Part shown: positions 25,819 to 33,083 of the stretch, one piece after another
How positions within the stretch are numbered: the stretch's first letter is position 1
Layout of the letters: each line of letters begins with the position of its first letter
Source of the DNA: Acidimicrobiales bacterium
Lineage (GTDB): Bacteria; Actinomycetota; Acidimicrobiia; Acidimicrobiales; Poriferisodalaceae
Reading direction: 5' to 3'
NCBI GenBank assembly: GCA_041394185.1
Contig: JAWKIQ010000002.1
Location: forward strand, 992,001-1,056,000
Length of the DNA stretch: 64,000 bases
Notes under the pieces: generated by a model
What the model was told of the DNA's origin: nothing
Seen by the model: only the letters and a program-made list of their open reading frames with translations
Databases searched by the model: none
Made by a program: the position numbers and the translations under genes

Positions 25819-26088
25819 ATGTCTCGATCGTTCGACAAGCCCGGGCGGGTGACCCCGAAGGGCACGCGACCTGCCGGCTACGACTACGAGGTGGGCCACA
25901 AGCCCGCCGCGTCTCCACCAAGCCCTCGCTGGCTGCCCGTAGCGATGGGCATCAGCCTTGCCCTGGGTGTGGCGGTGATCTTCTCCAATTACCTGGGTTG
26001 GCTGCCGGGCGCGGCCAGCACCTGGTGGCTCCTGGTCGGGCTTGGGTTCGTCTTGGCCGGCATCATGTTGGCCACCCGCTGGCGCTGA
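25819..26088 (+). CDS. crgA: Cell division protein CrgA
   Basis: The 89-aa protein has a basic, Pro-rich N-terminus ending in 'PPSPRWLPVAM'. Two membrane helices ('ISLALGVAVIFSNYLGWL' and 'WWLLVGLGFVLAGIMLA') follow, with the conserved end 'TRWR'. This is the CrgA architecture, a small membrane protein that recruits or modulates FtsZ, FtsI and Wag31-type proteins at the septum. It lies 40 bp after pknB on the same strand. In mycobacteria crgA is in the same chromosomal neighbourhood, near the origin. Confidence 0.93.
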   Translation: MSRSFDKPGRVTPKGTRPAGYDYEVGHKPAASPPSPRWLPVAMGISLALGVAVIFSNYLGWLPGAASTWWLLVGLGFVLAGIMLATRWR

Positions 26089-26131
26089 TTGCTGTCGCGT
26101 CGCCCGGCCGAAATCACACCGATGTAGTTAC

Positions 26132-26161
26132 CCCACAGGGTTACTCACATCCTGTGGATAA
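26132..26161. promoter_or_regulatory. Inverted repeat plus consensus-like DnaA box downstream of crgA
   Basis: CCACAGG and CCTGTGG arms (7 bp, 11-base spacer) span 26132-26156 and may form a weak crgA terminator, without a T tract. The right arm runs into TGTGGATAA (26153-26161), an exact reverse complement of the classical DnaA box TTATCCACA. One box alone does not define an origin. Confidence 0.4.
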
Positions 26162-26186
26162 CTGAGCCGGTTCGGCCTGGCCATTC

Positions 26187-26444
26187 TCAGACGTCAGAAC
26201 GACTGACCAGGTCCATTTCTTGCATGCAGCAGCTGGGGCCCATGGGCTCGTCCACAGGTGCTCGGGTCATGCGAACCTCGGTTCCGCACACCGAACACTG
26301 GAAGGTCATCTTCACCTTGCGCAGCTCGCCGATGGGCGGAGGTGGTGGCTGGGCCCGGCTGAAAGAGGCCATCATTCTGACGCCCACGGTGTAGACCATC
26401 ACGAAGAACAGCACCGCTATGACGATGTTCAGCACCTGACCCAC
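26187..26444 (-). CDS. Small membrane protein with zinc-ribbon-like tail
   Basis: GTG at 26444 begins 'VGQVLNIVIAVLFFVMVYTVGV', placing one membrane helix at the N-terminus; the longer frame to 26579 has a non-membrane leader and overlaps the divergent gene. The 85-aa product has a Pro-rich linker, then 'FQCSVCGTEVRMTR' and 'PSCCMQEM', a C-x2-C...C-C arrangement suited to one zinc ion. Small TM/zinc-ribbon proteins of this shape occur in actinobacteria without assigned function. Confidence 0.65.
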   Translation of the reverse strand: MGQVLNIVIAVLFFVMVYTVGVRMMASFSRAQPPPPPIGELRKVKMTFQCSVCGTEVRMTRAPVDEPMGPSCCMQEMDLVSRSDV

Positions 26445-26511
26445 AGGTCGAGTGTACGCACGGTGTCGATTGGCTGAAACCGTGGCGTCAAACGTCGTAT
26501 GGTTGCAGACT

Positions 26512-26883
26512 GTGGCGGTGATCGAAGACTTTACGTGCGGCACCTCGGACGAAGAGTTGGCGTCGGCGCGTCGTATCATCGCCGATCACCTCGACGCCGA
26601 GGGTGTTCACTCAGCGATAGCGCGCGATGTGGTGTTGGCGTTCGCCGAACTGACCACACCCCGAACCGGCGGCCGACCCGATGCGAAGATCTCGGTGGGG
26701 CTCGAGATCGATCGTGACGAGATCAAGCTCCGTGTGCACAGCTCGACGGCCATGGTCGCCGATCAGCACGAGTCGGGGGAACAAGACCTGATGTTGCACC
26801 TGTTGGGCGATCGTGTCGATCGCGCTGTGGCCGAAGACGGCACCACGGCCATCACGATCACCAAACGCCGACTCGGCCGCTGA
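26512..26883 (+). CDS. Hypothetical protein, weakly RsbW/HATPase-like
   Basis: From GTG 26512 the product is 123 aa. The pattern of an acidic helix ('DVVLAFAELTT'), a beta strand pair ('KISVGLEIDRDEIKLRVHS') and a terminal 'TTAITITKRR' resembles the HATPase_c_2 fold of anti-sigma kinases. However, the N-box Asn (E-L-x-x-N) is replaced by 'ELTTP' and no G boxes are visible. If the relation is real it is a degenerate, non-ATP-binding member. This is inference by eye. Confidence 0.55.
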   Translation: MAVIEDFTCGTSDEELASARRIIADHLDAEGVHSAIARDVVLAFAELTTPRTGGRPDAKISVGLEIDRDEIKLRVHSSTAMVADQHESGEQDLMLHLLGDRVDRAVAEDGTTAITITKRRLGR

Positions 26884-26886
26884 GTC

Positions 26887-27204
26887 TCAGCCGGCGCGGC
26901 TCGCCCTGAAGGCACGCGCCAGCAACGGCGACGATTCATCGACCTCCAGCAGTTCGCTGTGCCGCCCCTTCGACTCGCCCACCCAGGGGAACCGATTAGG
27001 GGTTTCGTTCACTTCGTTCTGCGGCTGAGGGTCCGAACTCATGTGCTCTTCTTCGGCATCTGCGCGCTCGGAGAAGAGGGTTCGTGCCTGGAAAGACTGG
27101 GGTTGTCGCCACGTGCACCCGTCGAGTTCGGGGGCGGAGGTCTGGTCGTCGAACAACGACGGCTGAGCCCAGCGCGCGGCGCCCAGCTCAACAGCCCCTT
27201 CCAT
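26887..27204 (-). CDS. Hypothetical acidic/polar protein (105 aa)
   Basis: The frame lies convergent to the RsbW-like gene and 53 bp upstream (on the minus strand, downstream) of panC. The product is polar, with 'QPSLFDDQTSAPELDG' near the start and 'RFPWVGESKGRHSELLEVDES' near the end. I see no membrane segment, signal peptide or known domain. The reading frame fits between its neighbours without overlap, which supports it as real. Confidence 0.5.
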   Translation of the reverse strand: MEGAVELGAARWAQPSLFDDQTSAPELDGCTWRQPQSFQARTLFSERADAEEEHMSSDPQPQNEVNETPNRFPWVGESKGRHSELLEVDESSPLLARAFRASRAG

Positions 27205-27257
27205 GTCCGGAAGTTACCAAACCGGCGAATCAAACCACAGGAATGTAATTCGCAGTG

Positions 27258-28103
27258 TCAGCCGCGCAGGGACATGTTGTCGAGCAGGCGGGGAGCCCCG
27301 ACCTTGGCGGCGATGATGAGCCGGTCGTCCTCGCCAACCTCAGACACCGGCGACATGTCGTTTGGATTCACCACGGCTGCATAGTCCAGCTCGGCCAGGG
27401 GTTCTGCGGTGACTTCGGCCGCCATCAGCTGAGCCAGCGCCGAACCGCTCGTCTCACCGTTGCGAAACGCCTCCACAGCCAGGCGCAGTGCCCGGCTCAG
27501 AACCGTCGCTGCCCTTCGCTCGTCGGCGCCCAGGTAGATGTTGCGGCTCGACATCGCCAAACCGTCATCTTCCCTCCTGATCGGGCAGCCGACCACGCGC
27601 ACCGGCAACGACAGATCGGCGGCCATGCGCGTCACTATCTGTAGCTGCTGGAAGTCCTTCTCGCCGAAGTACGCGCTGCAGGAGCCCACGATCGAGAAGA
27701 GCTTCGTCACCACCGTCGCCACGCCCGCAAAGTGCGTGGGACGAGTTGCGCCCTCCCATCGGGCGGCCATGGTCGGTACCTCCACGACGGTCTGAACCGG
27801 TGCCGGATACATCTCTTCGACCGTCGGGGCGAAGACCAGATCGACGCCGGCTTCGGCGCATATCGCCTTGTCGCGTTCGATGTCTCGGGGATAGTCCGAC
27901 AGGTCTTCGTTGGCGGCGAACTGCAAGGGGTTGACGAATATCGACGCGACGACCACATCGTTGTCCTGGGCCGCAGCGCGCATCAGCGACGCGTGACCGT
28001 CGTGGAGATAACCCATTGTCGGTACGAACCCGATGCTTCGCCCCTTGGCACGGTGCCCGTCCAGCAGCTCGCGCACCTCGGCGATGGTGTGAACGGTTAT
28101 CAC
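27258..28103 (-). CDS. panC: Pantothenate synthetase PanC
   Basis: The 281-aa enzyme joins pantoate and beta-alanine with ATP to give pantothenate (vitamin B5/CoA pathway). Signature motifs: the ATP-binding 'FVPTMGYLHDGHASL', 'FVNPLQFAANEDLSDYPRD', 'YFGEKDFQQL' and the KMSKS-like 'DDGLAMSSRNIYL'. The length is standard. Its start overlaps the end of the upstream DUF2520 gene by 4 bases (ATG at 28103, stop at 28100), so the two are co-translated. Confidence 0.97.
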   Translation of the reverse strand: MITVHTIAEVRELLDGHRAKGRSIGFVPTMGYLHDGHASLMRAAAQDNDVVVASIFVNPLQFAANEDLSDYPRDIERDKAICAEAGVDLVFAPTVEEMYPAPVQTVVEVPTMAARWEGATRPTHFAGVATVVTKLFSIVGSCSAYFGEKDFQQLQIVTRMAADLSLPVRVVGCPIRREDDGLAMSSRNIYLGADERRAATVLSRALRLAVEAFRNGETSGSALAQLMAAEVTAEPLAELDYAAVVNPNDMSPVSEVGEDDRLIIAAKVGAPRLLDNMSLRG

Positions 28104-28852
28104 TGTGTGTCCTCCAAGAGGTTTGGGTCGCGTCCGGCCAATCTCATCGCTTCGCGAGCCATTGCTTTGTAGGTGTCGACTTCGCCGGCCGGCAAAGCGG
28201 CCAAGTGTCGAGCGATCGTATTGAGGTCTCCCCGCGCCGCAGGGCCGGTCAGGGCCCGGGCCGCCGACCCGGCCAGCTCGACGTTCTCCAGCGAAGCGGC
28301 CATCAAGGCCAGGTACGCGTGCAGCGGAACACCGATCGATGCGGCGAGCCGCTCAACCTGACCTGCCAGGGCGACCAGATGGTTCGACGCTATGGCAGCC
28401 GTGGCGTGATACAGCGCCCGATCGGCGGGGTCGACGTTCAGCGTTTCGCCCCCCAGCGCTGCGATCACCTGGGCTACCGCGGGGTCTCCGTCTGCGGCGA
28501 ATGCGATGCCCGACAGCAGCCGACCTTTGCCGGTGTAGGGGTCGGGCAGCGTCATCAATGGGTGCATCGACGCACGGCGTTTGTGAGGAGCCAGCACGTC
28601 GAGGCCCAGCGAGCCCGACAGGTGAACCACCAGGGTTGTGTCCACCTGGTCGACCGATCCGGCCACGGTCGCCACGGCATCGTCGCCCGTGGCGACCACC
28701 AGAACGTCCACCCCCTGGGCAGCAGACGCGAGTGGGCCGCCGCGGCCGACGATGTCTGCGACATCCCAGCCCACTTCGGTCATCGCCAAGGCCAGAGACC
28801 GACCAGCCCTGCCGGGCCCGATGATGCGCATCGAGTTCATGTCCGTGTTCAC
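28100..28852 (-). CDS. Rossmann-like/DUF2520 oxidoreductase, partner of panC
   Basis: The 250-aa protein has an N-terminal NAD(P)-binding motif 'MRIIGPGRAGRSLALAM'. A ProC/ketopantoate-reductase-like helical C-terminal half ('PADRALYHATAAIASNHLVALAGQ') follows, the DUF2520 arrangement. Coupling to panC by a 4-base overlap suggests a role in pantothenate synthesis, perhaps ketopantoate reduction, but this is inference; conserved catalytic residues of PanE cannot be confirmed by eye. Start may be any of three close Met codons. Confidence 0.85.
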   Translation of the reverse strand: MNTDMNSMRIIGPGRAGRSLALAMTEVGWDVADIVGRGGPLASAAQGVDVLVVATGDDAVATVAGSVDQVDTTLVVHLSGSLGLDVLAPHKRRASMHPLMTLPDPYTGKGRLLSGIAFAADGDPAVAQVIAALGGETLNVDPADRALYHATAAIASNHLVALAGQVERLAASIGVPLHAYLALMAASLENVELAGSAARALTGPAARGDLNTIARHLAALPAGEVDTYKAMAREAMRLAGRDPNLLEDTQ

Positions 28853-28889
28853 TGTCGTAGGGGTTCCACGCTAGCCGCCCACAAAACGG

Positions 28890-28927
28890 GCGAACGCCCC
28901 GGCCGGGGGTGGTGCCGAGGCGTTCGC
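28890..28927 (-). terminator. Terminator of the minus-strand MscS-like gene
   Basis: Arms GCGAACGCC (28890-28898) and GGCGTTCGC (28919-28927) flank a GC-rich 20-base loop. Read on the minus strand, the hairpin is followed by CCGTTTTGTG. It lies 38 bases past the stop of the membrane gene. Confidence 0.6.
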
Positions 28928-28964
28928 GGGCGTGTCGGGTGGGGCCGAGCCCACCGCGGCGACT

Positions 28965-29639
28965 TCAGTCGTCGTTGGCTTCGCTGACCTTGTCGTAGAC
29001 GGCTGGCCAGAAGCGGTCGCGAGCTGCCCAGATACCGCCTACGCCGAACTTGATGACCATGATGGCGCCGAGCGATGCGACAACGGTGGTGAACAGGGTG
29101 TCGACGATGTCCTCGGCGATCTGGATCTGGTCCAGCGCCGCGAATCCGCCGATGACCCAGATGGCGATCGTTATGCCCTGGGTGACGAACCCTCCGTAGC
29201 TGAGGTGGCTGAGGGCGCCGCTGACGAAGCCCTTCACCGCGTTTGCGACCGCTCCGGTCAACACGATGATGATCAGCGCCACGAACACCTTGGGTATGAA
29301 CGCCAGCAGGTCGTTCAAGACATCCTGAACCGCGTTGTCACCGAAGGCGCCGATGGCCAACTGCAGAACGATGATCATCACACCGAAGTAGATGATCTTG
29401 GCGAGCAGCAGGCCCGAGTCGGCCCAGCCCGCACGCTCGATGTAGGTGCCGAGCCCACTGCGGTCGACCACTCCGTCGAAGTTCATCTTCGTCAGAGCGC
29501 GATGAACGATCTTGCGAATGACCCTCGCGACGAACCACCCGACCAGCAGAATCGCCAGAGCGAAGACGAGCTTCGGCACGAACGTCGCTACGTCGTTCCA
29601 GGCATCCTCGATGCCCTCGGTGAAACTGATTGCCAACAT
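28965..29639 (-). CDS. Conserved TM-helix (MscS-related) membrane protein
   Basis: ATG at 29639 is chosen because AAAGGAG lies about 9 bases upstream. The 224-aa product has about five hydrophobic segments, including two copies of the 'conserved TM helix' unit found in MscS-related proteins ('KLVFALAILLVGWFVARVIRKIVHRAL' region and 'KVFVALIIIVLTGAVANAVKGFV' region). No MscS beta-domain follows, so it is probably a truncated or accessory mechanosensitive-type channel. It is divergent from the ECF sigma gene. Confidence 0.85.
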   Translation of the reverse strand: MLAISFTEGIEDAWNDVATFVPKLVFALAILLVGWFVARVIRKIVHRALTKMNFDGVVDRSGLGTYIERAGWADSGLLLAKIIYFGVMIIVLQLAIGAFGDNAVQDVLNDLLAFIPKVFVALIIIVLTGAVANAVKGFVSGALSHLSYGGFVTQGITIAIWVIGGFAALDQIQIAEDIVDTLFTTVVASLGAIMVIKFGVGGIWAARDRFWPAVYDKVSEANDD

Positions 29640-29817
29640 GATGTGGCTCCTTTGTGGTTGCGTGTCTCGAAGGCGAGGACTCGCCGTCGATTGGAGAAGT
29701 CGCGGCAAAACGCGACTTTTCACCGATGCTCGACGTCACAACCACGTGCAGGCGATGATGTTCGTACGCCTGGCGCCCATGCCGAAGCCCCTGCTGGGGA
29801 AGGTCGAGAAGAGATCA

Positions 29818-30381
29818 GTGTCAAAGGTCACCCCCGATGCCAAAGGCGATCGTGAGAGTGCTCCAGCGACCGCGGCTGGGGTCCCGGCACCCGCAGACCT
29901 ACAGGCCCTGGTCACCGAGCATTCGGCGGCTATCTACAGGGTCGCGTTGTCGATCGTGCGCGATGCGGCCCTGGCCGAAGACGTAACCCAGGACACCCTC
30001 ATAAAGGCGTGGCAGGCACTTCCCAGCTTTCGAGGGGAATCTTCGCTGAAGAGTTGGGTGTTGCGCATTGCCCACAACACCGCCATCAGCACGCTGAGGC
30101 GCAGGCGTGACGTGCTCAGAGAGCCGACCGAGCTGCCAGAGCGACCGACCCGAGAGACGGTCGAAAGTCGGGTGCAGGGCCGCGAGGCGCTGCGCGAGTT
30201 CGAGGACGCCCTGGGCGGCCTCGACGACCTGTCACGTTCCATCGTCGTCATGCGTGAGATAGAACAACTCTCCTACGACGAGATCTCGGAAGCCTTGGGT
30301 GTTCCGCTGCCTACTGTGAAGACCAGATTGTTGCGGGCGAGGAGAGCGCTGGCTTCGGCGCTAGGGGAGTGGAAGCCATGA
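29818..30381 (+). CDS. ECF RNA polymerase sigma factor
   Basis: Region 2 is visible in 'SAAIYRVALSIVRDAALAEDVTQDTLIKAWQALPSF' and 'LKSWVLRIAHNTAISTLRRRRD'. Region 4 is visible in 'SRSIVVMREIEQLSYDEISEALGVPLPTVKTRLLRARRAL'. This is a SigE/SigW-like group IV factor of about 187 aa from GTG 29818; in-frame ATGs at 29755 and 29758 are alternatives. It overlaps the anti-sigma start by 4 bases. The two MscS-like neighbours suggest an envelope or osmotic stress regulon. Confidence 0.92.
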   Translation: MSKVTPDAKGDRESAPATAAGVPAPADLQALVTEHSAAIYRVALSIVRDAALAEDVTQDTLIKAWQALPSFRGESSLKSWVLRIAHNTAISTLRRRRDVLREPTELPERPTRETVESRVQGREALREFEDALGGLDDLSRSIVVMREIEQLSYDEISEALGVPLPTVKTRLLRARRALASALGEWKP

Positions 30382-30701
30382 GCCTCTTCCATCCGTCCCG
30401 GTCGCGACTCGAGAAGTGGTTCACCCACGACGAGTTGGACGAAGACCTCGAGCGCCACGTCGAGAGCTGCATGCGCTGCTCTGACGAGATCGAGCGTATT
30501 GCCGAGGATCAGATCGATGTCGGCTCGGCGTTGGCCGCTGTGCTGGAACCCGAGCCGGGTCTCGAACGGCGTATGGAGACACGCATCGAAGCTGCCATGT
30601 TGGCCAAGCGCGACCTGAAGTTGTTGCTGGAGGTGCTGGGCTCGGGCTTCCGCACTGCCAAGATCTTGATCGACCCACCCGACCCCGAATCGCGCCGATG
30701 A
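30378..30701 (+). CDS. Zinc-binding anti-sigma factor
   Basis: ATG at 30378 overlaps the sigma stop (ATGA) behind AGGGGAG. The 107-aa product carries the ZAS signature H-x3-C-x2-C in 'LERHVESCMRCSDEI' (about 30-44), typical of anti-sigma domains that clasp ECF factors. No membrane helix is evident, so it is probably soluble and may respond to redox or zinc like RsrA-type proteins. It is co-transcribed with its sigma and probably with the MscS gene 25 bp downstream. Confidence 0.88.
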   Translation: MSLFHPSRSRLEKWFTHDELDEDLERHVESCMRCSDEIERIAEDQIDVGSALAAVLEPEPGLERRMETRIEAAMLAKRDLKLLLEVLGSGFRTAKILIDPPDPESRR

Positions 30702-30726
30702 CCGGCGGCTGCACCAGGAGAATCAG

Positions 30727-31458
30727 ATGAACGAATGGATCGCGGTGATCATCGCCATAGTTGGCGGGTTCGTCGTCGGCGCCCTTGCTGCGATCGTCGT
30801 TCGCCGGGTCTTTGCATCCGAATCGCGCCCCGAACTCATGCGACGGCTGGCCGACCCGCTTGCGAACCTTGCGTTCTGGATCGCTGTCGTCGTGGGGCTC
30901 ATCACGGCGCTCGGCATAGTCAATCCAGATTCGCTCGAGACCCTGCCCCAAGACGCCGTCGACTATCTGCCCAGGCTCATCGCCGGTCTCATCGTCTTCA
31001 TCGTCGGCAACACGGCGGCTGGGCTGGCCGCCTCGGCTGTGTCTGCCGCCCTGGCTCGCGCGTCAGCTTCGTTGCAGCGAGTGGTTCCGGGCGTGGTCAA
31101 GGCTGCAATTCTCACCATGACCGTGATCTTGGCCGCCGGCCAGATCGGTCTGGACACGACCATCGTCAACCTGGCGGTGGCTGCCGGCTTGTTCAGCATC
31201 GGCCTCGCCGCTGCCCTCTTGGTGGGGCTGGGTGGTCGGTCGGTTTCGGGCGAGGTTGCGGCCGCCCGCGCCCTGCGCTCGATGCTGAACGAGGGCGACT
31301 TCGTCGAACTGGACGAATACTCGGGCCGGGTTGTCGCGGTTCACAGCACCGCCGTCGAGCTCGACACCGGCGACAACACGCGGCTCATTCCCAACAGCAC
31401 CGTGATGGCGCAGTCGTTTCGTATCATCCGGGCCGAGCGCCCCGACGACGCCGATTAG
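30727..31458 (+). CDS. Small-conductance mechanosensitive channel-like protein (MscS family)
   Basis: The 243-aa protein has about four helices: an N-terminal anchor 'IIAIVGGFVVGALAAIVV', a conserved TM-helix unit 'LPRLIAGLIVFIVGNTAAGLAAS', and pore-like 'FSIGLAAALLVGLGGRSVSGEVAA'. The MscS beta-domain follows, 'LNEGDFVELDEYSGRVVAVHSTAVELDTGDNTRLIPNS'. It probably releases solutes on membrane tension. It lies 25 bp after the anti-sigma gene on the same strand. Confidence 0.88.
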   Translation: MNEWIAVIIAIVGGFVVGALAAIVVRRVFASESRPELMRRLADPLANLAFWIAVVVGLITALGIVNPDSLETLPQDAVDYLPRLIAGLIVFIVGNTAAGLAASAVSAALARASASLQRVVPGVVKAAILTMTVILAAGQIGLDTTIVNLAVAAGLFSIGLAAALLVGLGGRSVSGEVAAARALRSMLNEGDFVELDEYSGRVVAVHSTAVELDTGDNTRLIPNSTVMAQSFRIIRAERPDDAD

Positions 31459-31470
31459 CGAACGCCGGGC

Positions 31471-32286
31471 TCAGCCCGTCGCCGCAGGCCGGTTGGGGTC
31501 GTTCGACCACTGCGACCACGAGCCGGGATAGAGGCGGGCATCGATGCCGATGCTCTCGAGTGCCAGCAGGTTGTGGCAGGCACTGACGCCCGATCCGCAG
31601 TACACGACGACGTCGGCACCAGGTTCGACGCCCAATCGTGCGTAACCGTCCGCCAGCGCGGCAGCGTCCTTGAAACGGCCTTCCGACAGGTTCGCCGAGA
31701 AGGGCGCGTTGACAGCCCCCGGTATGTGACCCGCCCTCGGGTCGATCGGCTCGGTCTCGCCCCGATAGCGCTCGGGTGCTCTGGCATCGAGCACCACGGC
31801 GTTGTCGGCCAGGGCCAATTGGGCGGTCTCGTCGGCGTCGACCATCTTGGCCTGCGGCCACTGCCGCGGCGGATGGTCGACCGGGTCCAGCTGGTTGGTG
31901 CCCGATTCCAGCGGGCCGCTCCAGCCCTGCAGCCCTCCATCAAGCAGCGCGGCGGGCGATCCCAGAATCCGCAGCATCCACACGAGGCGTCCGGCACCCA
32001 TTCCGTCGCGGTCGTCGTAGGCCACGACGACGGTGTCGTGCCCGATTCCCAAGCCGCCCATCGACTGGGCGAAGGCCTCGGCCGACGGCATGGGATGGCG
32101 GCCCAACTCTGGCGATGCCGGCAACGCCAGGTGGGCGTCCATGTCCACGAAGATGGCGCCCGGGATGTGCGAGGCCCGATAGGCCGCCCTGGCGTCGGTG
32201 CCGTCCAGGTAGAAGCGCACGTCGCACATCACCGCGCCGGGTGGGATGTCGTCCGGGGACACGATGGGGGCAATGGTCGGCGCCAT
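31471..32286 (-). CDS. Thiosulfate/3-mercaptopyruvate sulfurtransferase (two rhodanese domains)
   Basis: The 271-aa protein starts at ATG 32286, whose ATG overlaps the stop of the upstream metallo-hydrolase (TGATG). The N-terminal rhodanese repeat is inactive-type ('VVVAYDDRDGMGAGRLVWML'). The C-terminal repeat carries the active-site Cys in 'VVVYCGSGVSACHNLL' (CGSGVxA, thiosulfate-type loop). It transfers sulfane sulfur to cyanide or thiol acceptors. Pairing with a persulfide-dioxygenase-like enzyme suggests sulfide or persulfide detoxification. Confidence 0.93.
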   Translation of the reverse strand: MAPTIAPIVSPDDIPPGAVMCDVRFYLDGTDARAAYRASHIPGAIFVDMDAHLALPASPELGRHPMPSAEAFAQSMGGLGIGHDTVVVAYDDRDGMGAGRLVWMLRILGSPAALLDGGLQGWSGPLESGTNQLDPVDHPPRQWPQAKMVDADETAQLALADNAVVLDARAPERYRGETEPIDPRAGHIPGAVNAPFSANLSEGRFKDAAALADGYARLGVEPGADVVVYCGSGVSACHNLLALESIGIDARLYPGSWSQWSNDPNRPAATG

Positions 32287-33005
32287 CACGCAGCTCCGAA
32301 CATCATCAGCCACTGTTCCTTCGTCTTTGGTTTGAACACGAAGTTCGTCTCGCGTGTCATGCCCATCGTCGAACTGGAGGGGAACGAGTATCGGTGACCC
32401 GGGAACAGCACGCAGTCGTCTGGCACCTTCGACAGGCGATGGTGCAGGCTCTCGTACATCTGCTCGGGGTCGGCACCAGGTAGGTCGGTCCGGCCGCAGC
32501 CGTCCACGAACAGGGTGTCGCCCGACACCAGGTGACCACGAACCAGGAAGCACTGGCTTCCGGGTGTGTGGCCCGGCGTGTGGATCAGCTCGATCTCGAC
32601 CTCGCCGACCTTCAGCACATCACCGCTGTCGTGCAGGGCCAGGTCGGTGTCGCTCAGGCCGCTCGACTTCTTCACCCACTCCTTCTCGTCGCGTTGGATG
32701 TGCACCTTCACGCCGCGCTTTTCGAGCAGCTCATGGACACCCTGGATCTCGTGGCCGAAGATCGCTCCGCCAATGTGGTCGGCGTGATAGTGGGTGGCCA
32801 GGGCACCGGTCAGCTGCATCCCGTCGGCGTCGACGATGTCGAGCAGGCCGTCGATGTCGTAGGCCGGGTCTACAGCTACCGCCTCGCCTGTGGCCCGGTC
32901 GCCGATCAGATAGATGAAGTTGACCATCTGAACCGCCAGCGGATTGTCGGTGGCGAAATCTCTGCCGGCCAGCAGCTGACGGAAATAGAAACGATCCTCG
33001 CTCAT
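32286..33005 (-). CDS. Metallo-beta-lactamase-fold hydrolase, persulfide dioxygenase/glyoxalase II-like
   Basis: From ATG 33005 the product is 239 aa; a much longer open frame to 34652 lies opposite the ClC gene and is rejected. Metal motif 'THYHADHIGG' (HxHxDH), then 'THTPGHTPGS', 'VSGDTLFVDGCGRTDL' and 'FPGHRYS'. The overall pattern resembles ETHE1/Blh-type persulfide dioxygenases as well as glyoxalase II. Overlap with the rhodanese gene favours the sulfur role. Confidence 0.9.
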   Translation of the reverse strand: MSEDRFYFRQLLAGRDFATDNPLAVQMVNFIYLIGDRATGEAVAVDPAYDIDGLLDIVDADGMQLTGALATHYHADHIGGAIFGHEIQGVHELLEKRGVKVHIQRDEKEWVKKSSGLSDTDLALHDSGDVLKVGEVEIELIHTPGHTPGSQCFLVRGHLVSGDTLFVDGCGRTDLPGADPEQMYESLHHRLSKVPDDCVLFPGHRYSFPSSSTMGMTRETNFVFKPKTKEQWLMMFGAA

Positions 33006-33083
33006 GGCGTTGATCGTACGGTGCAGCCGCCACACTGGCGGAATGCGACAATCTTCAGGGCCGATTCCGTCGAGGAGCCGTTC

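Noticed and set aside
26101..26186. Candidate replication origin
   Set aside because: Only one exact DnaA box and no AT-rich unwinding region; dnaA and dnaN are not in the window.
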